Notes: a model not told the origin generated them from the sequence alone. A stretch of 50,383 nucleotides of DNA from Planctomycetia bacterium (GCA_005799545.1 SYGM01000039.1:1-50383), one strand, 5' to 3'; counted from the first letter of the stretch, positions 8,157-17,249 are shown. Translations and numbers: made by a program.

Positions 8157-9202
8157 TCGCCTTCGATGTTCAGCTGCAGCAGGGACGCTTTCTGCTGGAT
8201 GTGCAGTGGCAGTCGCAGGCGCGCTGCCTCGGCATCTGCGGCCCATCCGGTTCAGGCAAGAGCACCTTGCTGGAGGCGCTGGCGGGCTGGCGCACTCCCC
8301 GGCGCTTGAGTCTGCGACTCGATGCGTTTTCCGTTCCGTCGGCCGAGATTCCGCCCGAGCGACGCGAGCTCGGCTATGTGCCGCAGGATGGTCTCTTGTG
8401 GCCGCATCTGTGCGTCCGGGAGAACTTGGCGCTGGGATGCGCCAATCCTGAACTGGCACAACGCACGGTGGCGGTGCTCGGCATCGAAGCGTTGCTGGAA
8501 CGCATGCCGGAGCAGCTTTCCGGCGGAGAGAGGCAGCGCGTGTCGCTCGCGCGTGCAATAGCGCGACAACCGCGCGCTCTGTTGCTCGATGAGCCGTTGG
8601 GTGCGTTGGATGCGGGTCTTCGACGCCGGATCCTGCCTTATCTGGCGCGCGTTGGCGAAGAGTTCCGGATTCCCACGCTGTTCGTGTCGCACGATCCTGC
8701 CGAGGTCCTCGCGCTGTGTGACGAGGTGGTGCTTTTTGAGGCGGGGCGAATCGTGAGAGGCGGACCTCCTGCGGTTGTGCTGCGCGAACAGGACAGCGGT
8801 CTCGGCGCCTTCGAGAACATCTTTCACGGCGAAGTCGTCCAGGCGGACGAAGGCACAGCGCTGCTCTCACTCGCCGAAGGCGGTCAGGTATCCGTCGCGG
8901 CCCGTGGCATTCAGATCGGTGAGCGCGTGCTGTTCTCGATCCGCTCCGATGAAATTCTCGTTGCGCTGGAGCGCCCGACGAGCATCTCCGCGCGCAATGT
9001 CCTGCCGGCGTTGGTGATCGCGGTCGTGGAAGATGGCACCGCCGGCGTGCGTGTCGATGCGCGCCTGAACGAAGGCCGCGGAGCGCTGCTTTCCGCTGTT
9101 CTGAGCGCCGCCGCGGTCAGGGAGCTGGGACTGAGCGCGGGAGCGGAGCTGTTTCTCATTTTCAAGGCGAACTCCTGCCGCCTATTCACTTCGCAGCCTT
9201 AG
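8153..9202 (+). CDS. modC: molybdate ABC transporter ATP-binding protein ModC
   Basis: 349 residues. Walker A GPSGSGKST (30-38), Q-loop in LGYVPQDGLLWPHL, signature LSGGERQRVSLARAIA (about 122-137), Walker B RALLLDEPLGALDAG, and the switch His in TLFVSHDPAEV. The C-terminal third (about 230-349) is a TOBE/Mop regulatory domain with a repeat beginning RPTSISARNVLPA, typical of ModC. It energises molybdate uptake. The ATG overlaps the modB stop by 4 bp. The 146 bp between its stop and the convergent SCO1 gene hold only a weak 5-bp stem (CTGTC-GTT-GACAG, 9266-9278), not a convincing terminator. Confidence 0.93.
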   Translation: MIAFDVQLQQGRFLLDVQWQSQARCLGICGPSGSGKSTLLEALAGWRTPRRLSLRLDAFSVPSAEIPPERRELGYVPQDGLLWPHLCVRENLALGCANPELAQRTVAVLGIEALLERMPEQLSGGERQRVSLARAIARQPRALLLDEPLGALDAGLRRRILPYLARVGEEFRIPTLFVSHDPAEVLALCDEVVLFEAGRIVRGGPPAVVLREQDSGLGAFENIFHGEVVQADEGTALLSLAEGGQVSVAARGIQIGERVLFSIRSDEILVALERPTSISARNVLPALVIAVVEDGTAGVRVDARLNEGRGALLSAVLSAAAVRELGLSAGAELFLIFKANSCRLFTSQP

Positions 9203-9348
9203 GGCGCGAGCGTGAACTCAAGGCTTGCCGTCAGCCCGATCCAGTTCGGGCAGGTCCGCAGTCGACTGTCGTTGACAGCCTCAGGACAAAGGCATTGGCT
9301 TCTGAATCCGCTGAAGGCGATCCACGGGCACGTAGTTCGCAGCCGATC

Positions 9349-9966
9349 TCACTGCCCTGAGATACGGCGCGGGGCGCACAGCGTCTCGACCGCGGACAGC
9401 AGCCGCTCAACGCTCAACTGGGATGACACAGCACGCCACTCCCCGCTGCGATCATTTCCCAGCACAAACAACGACGAGTGCATCAGCGGTTTCGCAGGAT
9501 CCACATCCTCGATGAATTGTTCGCCCAGCTTGCGGCGCAGCAACTCGATGTCTTCAAGCTGACCCGTGAGGAAAGTCCACTGAGGACCGCAGGACAGGCG
9601 CTCGGCAAAAGCCGCCAGCGCTGTGGGGGTGTCGCGCTCCGGATCCAGCGTGACCGAGATCAGGCACACATCGGGAGGCAGCTTCGACTGCAGTTCCACC
9701 AGGCGGGCGGTGGCCGGCGGGCAGACGGATTCGCAGTTGGTGTACAGGAACTGGATCACGACGCAGCGATTGCGGACAAGATCGGTGTAGAAGCGCAGCG
9801 ATTGACCCGTGTGGCTCACCAGCGGCACATCGGGAATGCGGCCTTGTGCGATCTGGCGCGGTGCAGAGTCTGTCTCGCGCGATGCTGGATCGGACTCCGG
9901 CAGAGGCGGTTTTGCCTCCGGCGGTGCCTGGCAGCCGAGCAGCAGCAGCAAAGCCAGATGGCGCAT
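9349..9966 (-). CDS. SCO1/SenC-family copper chaperone lipoprotein
   Basis: 205 residues. A lipoprotein signal (LALLLLLGC, Cys12) is followed by a low-complexity acidic/proline linker, then a thioredoxin fold. The copper-binding/redox set of SCO1 is complete: CESVC (Cys78, Cys82) and His163 in LMHSSLFVLG. The family delivers copper to the CuA site of cytochrome c oxidase or acts as a thiol-disulfide exchanger outside the membrane. It is the last gene of the seven-gene minus-strand run, 9 bp after the second FG-GAP gene. No oxidase genes are in the window. Confidence 0.9.
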   Translation of the reverse strand: MRHLALLLLLGCQAPPEAKPPLPESDPASRETDSAPRQIAQGRIPDVPLVSHTGQSLRFYTDLVRNRCVVIQFLYTNCESVCPPATARLVELQSKLPPDVCLISVTLDPERDTPTALAAFAERLSCGPQWTFLTGQLEDIELLRRKLGEQFIEDVDPAKPLMHSSLFVLGNDRSGEWRAVSSQLSVERLLSAVETLCAPRRISGQ

Positions 9967-9975
9967 GAGCCCAGT

Positions 9976-11637
9976 TTAGCGCGGCGCGCCCAGAACGGTG
10001 ATGGTCGAGGTTCTTGCTGCATCGAGCGAGCGGCGCACGAGCACCAGCTCATCCCGTCCATCGCCGTCCAGATCCGCTGCCTGTGCGGACTCGATGCGCA
10101 GCGTGTCCGCCGCATCAAAGCGATGTATGCCATCCGGAGGACGATTGCCGTGCAGCTCCTTGGCGATGCCCTTGCCGAGGCCGCCGAGCCAATCCAGCGT
10201 GCGATCCACGGTCCACAGCTTGTCTTCCGTATCAAAGATCAGCGTCCGCAGCAGCGTCTCCTGATCCAGTGCCGCAGGATCGAGTTGGCCCTTCGCCGCC
10301 AGCCACAGCTCGACGCGTCGCTCCTTGGCCTCGACATCGTCGAAAAGCAGCGCAATGTCCGTCTTGCCATCGCCATCGTAGTCGCCCTCGATCGGTGTGC
10401 GCAGATTGCGCAGTGCCGTGACGAAGCGCGCGATCAGCTTGTCGGCGTTCTTGAGCACGTCCAGAATGGGCGGCAGACGCACCAGAATCGTGGCGCGCCG
10501 CGAGGGTTCCCGTGCGAACGTGCCCTTGCCCTGATTGGGGTAGGCCAGCGCGTCAATCTGCACCTCCCACTCGGCGAGGAGGCCCTGGATGAGCGTGCCG
10601 ACGCCGGGCTTGATGACCCTCACGAGCAGCAGATCCGGAAGCTCATCGGCGTCCATCGGCGCAAAGATCATCGCGCTGATGTCCTGGGCGCTGCGCAGGA
10701 TCGCGGAAGGGCGCTCAAATTGAGGTCCCTGCGGAGTGCCGGGGTAGATCCACACTTTGCGTCCGCGGGCGATGGCAAAATCCAGCACACCATCGCCATC
10801 GAGATCCCGCGCAGTCAGCGGCTGCTGCAACGCGAAGGCCTCCGCGGAGAGCGTGTCCTGCTCCGAAGCCGGACTGTCCTGATAGAGGCTGAAGTCCACG
10901 CTGACGGTCGGTTCGGAGGGAATCTCGCCATTGGGCCCGAAGATGTGCCAGGCCCCGCGCTCCTCGCTCATGACCCACAGGTCCTTGCGGCCGTCCCCGT
11001 TCTGATCGAGCAGTTTCAGCGCGGGAATGTCGTACTCATCGAGGAGCGTATCGGAGGCGATGCTGGCGTTGGTCGAACGCGAGCGGCGCGGCGTGATCTC
11101 CACGGCGGCGATGCGATCGTACTGCTCGGTCGCGGCTCCGGTCTGGGGCATGCGCCGCCAGATCTCCATGCGGTTGCCGCGGGGCGCGACGAGTTCCGCG
11201 CTGCCATCCTGATTCAGATCCGGGGCAAAGTCGACGAAACGCGGCACACCGCTGCGCAGCGTCCAGCGCACACGCTTCGAAAGCTCATCGTGAGCCTCCA
11301 GAATGACACCCTCCGCATCGGTCCGCAGGGCACGCACGCCGCGCTCATCCAGCACGAGCACGCGCTCATGCGGCTCGTCCGAGGAAACCCGGGCGTAGCT
11401 CAGCAGTGTGCGCGCAGGCGTGCTCAGCAGCAGACTGCCCTTGAGTTCCCCGGACCTGAGATTCCACGAGCGCAGTTCGCCGCGTCGGCCCACCAGCACC
11501 ACTTCAGCGCCCGGCGCACCGCCCAGCTCGACGATGCGGTGATCGGCAAGCTCGAACGGCAGCACCAGATCGGCCCGCTGCTCCAGCGCAGTACCTTCCG
11601 CGCCCAGCGGCAGCAGCATCAGCGCAAGTTCAAGCAT
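9976..11637 (-). CDS. secreted FG-GAP/VCBS repeat protein (second of a pair)
   Basis: 553 residues from ATG 11637, which has GAGGAGG 6-7 nt upstream; ATG 11619 would overlap the previous stop as TGATG but fits the ribosome site less well. A short signal peptide (MLELALMLLPLGAEG) is followed by beta-propeller-like repeats marked by calcium-loop motifs: DLNQDGSAE, DQNGDGRKD, DLDGDGVLD, DYDGDGKTD and DLDGDGRDE. These are FG-GAP/VCBS repeats as in integrin alpha-type propellers. The function is unknown; such proteins are exported and bind ligands or calcium. It overlaps the preceding FG-GAP gene by 19 bp and is followed by SCO1, so the pair is likely made together. Confidence 0.8.
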   Translation of the reverse strand: MLELALMLLPLGAEGTALEQRADLVLPFELADHRIVELGGAPGAEVVLVGRRGELRSWNLRSGELKGSLLLSTPARTLLSYARVSSDEPHERVLVLDERGVRALRTDAEGVILEAHDELSKRVRWTLRSGVPRFVDFAPDLNQDGSAELVAPRGNRMEIWRRMPQTGAATEQYDRIAAVEITPRRSRSTNASIASDTLLDEYDIPALKLLDQNGDGRKDLWVMSEERGAWHIFGPNGEIPSEPTVSVDFSLYQDSPASEQDTLSAEAFALQQPLTARDLDGDGVLDFAIARGRKVWIYPGTPQGPQFERPSAILRSAQDISAMIFAPMDADELPDLLLVRVIKPGVGTLIQGLLAEWEVQIDALAYPNQGKGTFAREPSRRATILVRLPPILDVLKNADKLIARFVTALRNLRTPIEGDYDGDGKTDIALLFDDVEAKERRVELWLAAKGQLDPAALDQETLLRTLIFDTEDKLWTVDRTLDWLGGLGKGIAKELHGNRPPDGIHRFDAADTLRIESAQAADLDGDGRDELVLVRRSLDAARTSTITVLGAPR

Positions 11638-13109
11638 GTCACGCCCTCCTCGCCGTACCAGAAAATGTCGGGACTGTCCGGGCCGACCGCCGAGGGGACC
11701 AGCAGCAGGCGCTTGGCCATGTCGCCCTCCCAGAGCGGTTTCTCGAGCATCGACAAGCGGCCGTCGCGGCCCTTGCGGAAGCTCACGACCCGCGCCTTGT
11801 CCTCGGTTGAGCGAATCACGGCTTCGGTGAATCCGTCACCCGTGATGTCACCGATCAGCTCAAACAGCGCGGTGCTGAATCCGGCCTGAGTGGACTCGGT
11901 CCAGCTGAAATCGGGCCTCCGCGAGAGCACCCCCTTCTGGTTGAGGAAGATATGCATCTGCAGGTCGATGCGCTGTGTCGCGGCGCTGCGCAGGATGTCG
12001 ATCAGGTCCGGCTTCAGCGCTCGTACGATCAGATCCGGCAACCCGTTGCCGTCGATGTCGCGCAGGGCCACGGCCTGCGCCAGCCCATCGAGGATCAGCG
12101 CCTGCGAAGGCTTCTTGCCTCCGGGGAAAACGACGGGCTTGCCGTTCTCCTCGCCGCCGATCCAGATGAGCGCCTGCGTCTGGTTCTTCTCGAGATTGCC
12201 AGCCGCGAAGGCGAGCACATCGGCCCGCCCGTCGCCGTTGAGGTCCTGAATGCGCACGGAACGCGTGAGATCGACCACGCGCAGCTCCGCCGAAGCCAGC
12301 GGGTAGGCTTCACGGACGGCATCGGCGGAGAGTTCCGCACCGCTGCCCTGTCTCCACCACGAGAAGGTGTCCGAGCTCAGCGCGCCCAGATCGCGCCGCC
12401 CGTCACCGTCAATGTCCGCTAGCAAGAATCCCGGCACGCTGGAGCGCAGCGAGATCCAGTTCGAGAAGCGCGGCAGCTCGTCGCGGCGGCGGCCAATGCG
12501 CGTGAAGCGCTGCGAGGGTCGGTCCTCGTGTCGGATCTCGGCGCGGAAATACGGATCTTCGCTGCGCGTGGGCGGGAGTTCATGGCGTGAGCTCACCCAC
12601 AGACCCTTCGGGTCGCGGCGGTGCAGGCTCCAGCTGCGCTGATCCGGGAGCACGAACTCATCGATACCGTTGCCGTCCAGATCCTGCACGCAGGGCTGGA
12701 TGTGGAAGATGCGCTCGGGGTCCGGCACGGCCCAGAGCAGCTCGATGTTGAAGAGCCGCTTCCAGCGCTCGGCCTCCTCGTTGGCGGCGGCATCGTGGAT
12801 CCAGGCCGCGCGCGAAGTGAACACGATCAGATCACGCGCCGGCGCGCCCAGCGATGCATAGGCAAACGCGATGGCATCCTCCGGGACGGTGATGGAACCC
12901 CGCGGACCGCGCACATGGCTGTCGCTGGAACGCACCCATTCCTCAAGGCGCCGCTCACCGCTCTGCTTGTCGTGAACGCCAACCACCAATTCGCTCTTCT
13001 GATTGCGATCGATGTCCAGTACCAGCACGTCGCGCACGCGCAGGCCCGGTTCCATCGGAAGCGTCGTCAGGCGGCCAAAGCCGCTCGCCAGCAGGATGGC
13101 CGCCAGCAT
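11619..13109 (-). CDS. secreted FG-GAP/VCBS repeat protein (first of a pair)
   Basis: 496 residues from ATG 13109. The stop of the PDZ gene and this start share bases (TGATG), and GGAGG is 9-10 nt upstream, so translation is coupled; a longer in-frame start at 13229 lies inside the PDZ gene and is unlikely. The N-terminus MLAAILLASGFGRLTTLP is a signal peptide. Calcium-loop motifs recur: DIDRNQKSE, DLDGNGIDE, DIDGDGRRD, DLNGDGRAD, DIDGNGLPD and DITGDGFTE, consistent with a six- or seven-bladed FG-GAP propeller. It ends with FWYGEEGVTCLNLR. The sequence is not closely similar to its neighbour beyond the repeat motifs. Function unknown. Confidence 0.8.
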   Translation of the reverse strand: MLAAILLASGFGRLTTLPMEPGLRVRDVLVLDIDRNQKSELVVGVHDKQSGERRLEEWVRSSDSHVRGPRGSITVPEDAIAFAYASLGAPARDLIVFTSRAAWIHDAAANEEAERWKRLFNIELLWAVPDPERIFHIQPCVQDLDGNGIDEFVLPDQRSWSLHRRDPKGLWVSSRHELPPTRSEDPYFRAEIRHEDRPSQRFTRIGRRRDELPRFSNWISLRSSVPGFLLADIDGDGRRDLGALSSDTFSWWRQGSGAELSADAVREAYPLASAELRVVDLTRSVRIQDLNGDGRADVLAFAAGNLEKNQTQALIWIGGEENGKPVVFPGGKKPSQALILDGLAQAVALRDIDGNGLPDLIVRALKPDLIDILRSAATQRIDLQMHIFLNQKGVLSRRPDFSWTESTQAGFSTALFELIGDITGDGFTEAVIRSTEDKARVVSFRKGRDGRLSMLEKPLWEGDMAKRLLLVPSAVGPDSPDIFWYGEEGVTCLNLR

Positions 13110-14086
13110 CAGGGCAGTTCCTCCAAACGCTCCCAGTCGCCGCCCTGGAAACGAATCAACCACAGGAGGCGCATGCGCCAGGCTTGCGGATTGGATTCCC
13201 AGGAAAGCAGTCCGATCAGCGCCGACCACTGTGTGCGCTGCGCGCTGCCTGACCAGGAAAAGACGAGCGGAATGCCCACTTCGCGCATCCCGCGTTCACG
13301 GGTGCTGAGGGGCACATCAGCGGTGCGAAGCTCGCCATCCCGCTGGTAGCCGATGCTGAGGCCGGTATCGGGCTTCGCCGCACGGATGGCCTGCACAAGC
13401 CGCGAAGGATGATCGATGCGCTGACCGTCCACGCTCGTGAGCAGATCGCCGAAGCGCAGTTCGGAACGCCGCCACGGACTCGAGCGAGCCATTCCGATCA
13501 GGATCACGCCGGCACCCGGTGGCAATCCAGCGGCGCGCGACTGCGCCTCGGTGGCTTCGCGCACGAGGATTCCGGCACGCATGGACTCGCGGTCGCGGAC
13601 GGGTTCGCTGCGCGGAGCCGGCGCGAGTCGAGCGGCGAGCACGAGCTCCGCGTCCATGCTCCGGGATCCGCGCTCCAGATTGAGCCGGATGCGCTCCTGC
13701 GGATCCGCACCCAGTTCGATTTCGCGCCAATCCGAGACGGCATCAAGCACAATCGTGCGCTCGCGCCAGCGCGCTTCGAGCAGACGATCGCCGCTGCGCA
13801 GTCCGGCGGCGATGGCGGGTGAGTTCTCAATGACCGACGCGATCTCCAGCCCCGCAGGCTCGTCGCCTTCAAGGCTGCGCGAGCGGCTTGCAAACTGCAG
13901 GCCCGAGAAGCAGCCGTTGGGCAGCTCCTTGCGCGACGGTTCATCCTGCGGAGGATGCATCCATTCGGCCGGCTCCTCCCAATCCGTGAGCTCAGGCGAG
14001 GACAGCGGCGCGGCCGCGCGGCACGCGCACAGCGTCAGCGTGCACAGCAGAGTGATCAGGAGACGGGTTTGTTTCGAAGCATCCAT
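13109..14086 (-). CDS. double-PDZ lipoprotein
   Basis: 325 residues from ATG 14086. A lipoprotein signal ends in TLCAC (Cys about 22). Two PDZ domains are visible: one around residues 70-160 (GLEIASVIENSPAIAAGLRS then GDRLLEARWRERTI) and one around 185-275 (GAGVILIGMARSSPWRRSEL then RFGDLLTSVDGQRI). No protease triad is present, so this is a binding or scaffold protein rather than HtrA. It overlaps the end of the ABC exporter gene by 31 bp and its stop overlaps the first FG-GAP gene, placing it between an exporter and two secreted propellers. A role in tethering or delivering the propellers is inference only. Confidence 0.78.
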   Translation of the reverse strand: MDASKQTRLLITLLCTLTLCACRAAAPLSSPELTDWEEPAEWMHPPQDEPSRKELPNGCFSGLQFASRSRSLEGDEPAGLEIASVIENSPAIAAGLRSGDRLLEARWRERTIVLDAVSDWREIELGADPQERIRLNLERGSRSMDAELVLAARLAPAPRSEPVRDRESMRAGILVREATEAQSRAAGLPPGAGVILIGMARSSPWRRSELRFGDLLTSVDGQRIDHPSRLVQAIRAAKPDTGLSIGYQRDGELRTADVPLSTRERGMREVGIPLVFSWSGSAQRTQWSALIGLLSWESNPQAWRMRLLWLIRFQGGDWERLEELP

Positions 14087-15870
14087 GTCGACAGCAACGC
14101 GATCGCGAGGATCCAGAGGATACCCGTGATCCACGCCTGCGACACGGACGGATTCAGTTGCGTGCTGATGCCCATGGACAGTTCCAGAAACAGCCGCGGA
14201 TAGGACGCATCGCCCAGCAGCGAAGGTGTGTGCTCGGCGATCAGCCATGGCCCGCGCAGGAACACACGCAGCAGATCGAGAGCGAGAACCAGCCCGAGTC
14301 CCAGACCCAACGCAGCCGCGGCGCCGCGCACGAGATTGCCGGCCAGAAAGCCCAGACACATGGTGGCCAGCAGGGCTCCCAGCGGCGCAACCCAGGCCAG
14401 CGCGAGATCCGCGTACAAGTCCGTGGCTTTGGTGATCACGAAGGGTTCGCCTGTGGCGAGGATCTCCACCACATCGCCAAAGCCGGCTGTGGCCGCCGCG
14501 AGAGCGCAGACGGCTCCCGCGAGCACGGCGTAGGCCAGGCAGAGCGCCAGCATGGCGGCGAGCAGCTTGCCGGCGCTCCACTGCCAACGCTCCACCGGTC
14601 GCAACAGCACATTGCGGAGCGTGCCGCGCGCCTGCTCGCCGGCGATGGCCTGACTGGCAAGGCCTGCGGCAACCAGCCCGAGCACCGGCAGGCCCGCGAT
14701 CATGCCGCGCGCCACCAGTTCAAAGCCGGAGACGCCGCTTGCGGTGGCCAAGCGCCCCGCAGCGACCTCGGCCTCCATCGCCCGGGCCTCCATCAGTCGA
14801 GACAGGGCTGCGCCGACCGCGACCAGCACCGGCAGGAGACATAGCCACAGGAGGCTGCGTGCGCGAGACCAGCGGCGCCACTCATGCGCCAGAGCGAGCC
14901 CCAGGCCGGCTTGCAGCGGGAGCCGCCCGGCCGGTGTCTCGTGCTGCGGAGCCTTAGATTCCAGTCCGGAAATCTCTCCGCGCTGTGCCGCGAGATAGAC
15001 CTCTTCCAGTGACTTCTCCGCGCGCGCCAGAGCTTCAAAGCGCACGCCGCGCTCGAGCAGCGCACGGGCCAGCGCGTCGGCCGGCGGAGCGTTTCGAATA
15101 CGGACGCCGCGCGGGTGAGGCATCGCTTCGCCGCCCAACGGGCCTGCGAGAACCGCCACGGCTTCCGGCTCCGCCGTCTCGACGATCAGCTCGCGGTTCT
15201 TGCCGCGAAGCAACTCATCCGCCGAGGACTCCACCGCAATCCGGCCGTTGCGCAGCACGCCGACGCGCGTGGTGATCGGTGCGATCTCCGCCAGCTGGTG
15301 GGATGAGATCAGGACACCGACACCTTGCGCGGCGAGCGTGCGCAGAAGCTCACGCACCTGTGCAAGGTTCTCCGGATCCAGACCATTGAGCGGCTCATCG
15401 AGCAGCAGATAGCGCGGCTGGCCGAGCAGCGCTGCGGCGATGCCCAGACGCTGACGCATGCCCTGACTGAACGTTCCCGCCTTGCGATCAGCGACGGCTT
15501 CGAGGCCCACCAGTCGCAGGACACGCAGAGCCTCGTCCTCCGCAGCCGCGGCATCCGCGCCACCCAGCCTCGCGAGCTCGGAGAGGTTCTGGCGTGCGCT
15601 CCAGCGCTCCCACGCGCCGGGAATCTCGATCAATGCGCCGATGCGGGCACGAGTCTGGGCTCCATCCTTGCGGCTGTCGAAGCCATCGACCTCGACCTGA
15701 CCGCCGTCGCAGTCATGCAGACCCAGAATGATGCGGAGCAACGTGGTCTTGCCTGAGCCGTTCTGGCCGAGGAACCCGTAGATCTCTCCGGGCTCCAGAC
15801 GCAGGGATACCTGCTCCAGCACCGTGCGGTCGCCGAAGCGCTTTTGAATCTGGGAAACACACAGCGCCAT
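14056..15870 (-). CDS. ABC-2 type exporter, ATPase and permease fused in one chain
   Basis: 604 residues. Residues 1-300 are the ATPase: Walker A GQNGSGKT (35-42), signature FSQGMRQRLGIAAALLGQPR, Walker B YLLLDEPLNGLDPE, switch His in LISSHQLAEI. Residues about 320-604 are an ABC-2 permease with about six membrane segments (for example LLWLCLLPVLVAVGAALSRL, and the C-terminal AWITGILWILAIALLSTWML). The two halves are normally separate genes. A GEQARGTLRNVLLRPVERWQ loop is typical of ABC-2 permeases (NatB/CcmB-like or multidrug type). The substrate is unknown. Twelve bp downstream of terC and overlapping the PDZ gene, so part of the same operon. Confidence 0.85.
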   Translation of the reverse strand: MALCVSQIQKRFGDRTVLEQVSLRLEPGEIYGFLGQNGSGKTTLLRIILGLHDCDGGQVEVDGFDSRKDGAQTRARIGALIEIPGAWERWSARQNLSELARLGGADAAAAEDEALRVLRLVGLEAVADRKAGTFSQGMRQRLGIAAALLGQPRYLLLDEPLNGLDPENLAQVRELLRTLAAQGVGVLISSHQLAEIAPITTRVGVLRNGRIAVESSADELLRGKNRELIVETAEPEAVAVLAGPLGGEAMPHPRGVRIRNAPPADALARALLERGVRFEALARAEKSLEEVYLAAQRGEISGLESKAPQHETPAGRLPLQAGLGLALAHEWRRWSRARSLLWLCLLPVLVAVGAALSRLMEARAMEAEVAAGRLATASGVSGFELVARGMIAGLPVLGLVAAGLASQAIAGEQARGTLRNVLLRPVERWQWSAGKLLAAMLALCLAYAVLAGAVCALAAATAGFGDVVEILATGEPFVITKATDLYADLALAWVAPLGALLATMCLGFLAGNLVRGAAAALGLGLGLVLALDLLRVFLRGPWLIAEHTPSLLGDASYPRLFLELSMGISTQLNPSVSQAWITGILWILAIALLSTWMLRNKPVS

Positions 15871-15882
15871 TCGCGCTGGATG

Positions 15883-16833
15883 CTACTTCGCCTGACCTCC
15901 CGATGCCATCTCGCGGCGGTTGGCAATCAGCGACGCGATCACGGATCCGCCCAGTATCCCCGCGATGATGGCCAGCGAGAGGCCGACGGGAACCTTGTAG
16001 TAGTCCACCAGCAGCATCTTCAGGCCAACGAAGACCAGCACGAAGGACAAGCCGAGCTTGAGATAGCGGAACTTGTCAACAACTCCCGCCAGCAGGAAGT
16101 ACAGGGAGCGCAGTCCCAGGATCGCGAAGATGTTCGAAGTGAACACGATGAACGGATCCTTGGTGATGGCGAAGATCGCCGGGATCGAATCCACGGCGAA
16201 GACCACATCGGTGGCTTCCACCACAAGCAGGGCGAGGAACAGCGGCGTTGCGACTCGGCGGCCGTCGATGCGGGTGAAGAAGTTCTGGCCGTCGTACTTG
16301 TCGCTGACCGGCATGAAGCGGCGGAACAGCTTCACAATCGGGTTGCCGGCCGGGTCGTAGTGCTCGTTGCGCTGGATCAGCAGCTTGATGCCCGTCACGA
16401 CGAGGATGCCGCCAAACACATAGATCGCCCAGTGAAACTTCGCGAGGAAGGCACCCCCGAGCATGATGAAGATCGCGCGCATCACCAGCGCGCCGAGAAT
16501 GCCCCAGAACAGCACCCGGTGCTGGAGGGCATTGGGCACCGCGAAGTACCCGAAGATCACCACGAAGACGAAGATGTTGTCGACGGACAGCGCCTTCTCG
16601 ATCACGTAGCCCGTGGCGAACTCGAGCGCACGCTCCGGGCCGTACCAGTGGTGGACACCCGCTCCGAACAGGAGAGCAAAGCCGACCCACACCGCACTCC
16701 AGATGGCAGCCTCGCGTATGGAAACAGTATGGGCCTTGCGGTGGAAGACGCCCAGATCAAGCGCCAGCATCGCGAGAACAAAGCAGAGAAAGCCGCCCCA
16801 CAGGAGCGGCGAGCCGATGGAATCAGGTGTCAT
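15883..16833 (-). CDS. TerC/Alx family integral membrane protein
   Basis: 316 residues with about nine membrane segments. Family signatures are present: WGGFLCFVLAMLALDLGVFHRK at the N-terminus, EKALSVDNIFVFVVIFGYF, and EATDVVFAVDSIPAIFAITK with the conserved acidic residues in the membrane. TerC/Alx proteins take part in manganese export or metal loading of secreted enzymes, and in tellurite resistance. The large cytoplasmic loop (GNPIVKLFRRFMPVSDKYDG) is typical of the Alx branch. The start is 30 bp after the hpf stop, leaving no room for the yybP-ykoY manganese riboswitch that often precedes this family. Confidence 0.92.
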   Translation of the reverse strand: MTPDSIGSPLLWGGFLCFVLAMLALDLGVFHRKAHTVSIREAAIWSAVWVGFALLFGAGVHHWYGPERALEFATGYVIEKALSVDNIFVFVVIFGYFAVPNALQHRVLFWGILGALVMRAIFIMLGGAFLAKFHWAIYVFGGILVVTGIKLLIQRNEHYDPAGNPIVKLFRRFMPVSDKYDGQNFFTRIDGRRVATPLFLALLVVEATDVVFAVDSIPAIFAITKDPFIVFTSNIFAILGLRSLYFLLAGVVDKFRYLKLGLSFVLVFVGLKMLLVDYYKVPVGLSLAIIAGILGGSVIASLIANRREMASGGQAK

Positions 16834-16863
16834 GGGGGCGTGGATGTAGCTTCGCTGTGCGAC

Positions 16864-17190
16864 TCACTGCGGACGCGGATGACGATACCGATGGCTGCGC
16901 TCGAGTGCGCGGGCGATGGCGCGCCCGACACGATCTGCGGCGCGATCGATGGCAGCATACAGGTTGGCGTCGGTGTCGCTGACGAGAATCGTCTGCAGGT
17001 GTCGCCCCTTGACGCGCACGGCCACGAGCTTGTCGATGCCACCGCGCGGTCCGTTGGTGTCGGCGATGCGAGCCCAGACCTGAGAAACCTCGTGCCCGAA
17101 GCGTCCCAGCGCAAAAGCCAGCCGGCGCTCGAGGTGTCCGCGCAGGGCGGGGGTCAGTTCCGGTCCTTGGGAGATCAGTTGCACCTTCAT
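16864..17190 (-). CDS. short-form ribosome hibernation factor (HPF/RaiA family)
   Basis: 108 residues: MKVQLISQGPELTPALRGHL at the N-terminus, then a beta-alpha-beta-beta-beta-alpha S30AE fold with RLAFALGRFGHEVSQVWARI, VKGRHLQTILVSDTDANLY and AIDRAADRVGRAIARALER. Family members bind the 30S decoding region in stationary phase. The length fits the short form without the dimerisation tail. The C-terminus is basic (HRYRHPRPQ). It is the first gene of the minus-strand run and is divergent from the NhaR-like regulator (74 bp apart). Confidence 0.85.
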   Translation of the reverse strand: MKVQLISQGPELTPALRGHLERRLAFALGRFGHEVSQVWARIADTNGPRGGIDKLVAVRVKGRHLQTILVSDTDANLYAAIDRAADRVGRAIARALERSHRYRHPRPQ

Positions 17191-17249
17191 GGTGCTCCAT
17201 CATCGGCGCGGAAGACGGATTCATCCATGGCGACTTGTCGATGCTATCA

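Noticed and set aside
9203-9562. Possible small gene after modC (9212-9562)
   Set aside because: It runs over the end of the SCO1 gene on the other strand, has no ribosome site and no domain; the convergent gap itself is only 146 bp.
9478-11889. Plus-strand open frame of about 800 codons
   Set aside because: Antisense to the FG-GAP and SCO1 genes; the composition is that of a high-GC shadow frame (Arg/Ala/Gln/His-rich), with no domain, and the minus-strand proteins have clear motifs and ribosome sites.
13109-14086. PDZ protein as an HtrA/DegP protease
   Set aside because: No GNSGG or other serine-protease motif; only PDZ domains and a lipoprotein signal.
16834-16863. yybP-ykoY manganese riboswitch before terC
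   Set aside because: Only 30 bp separate terC from the upstream gene, too short for the element.
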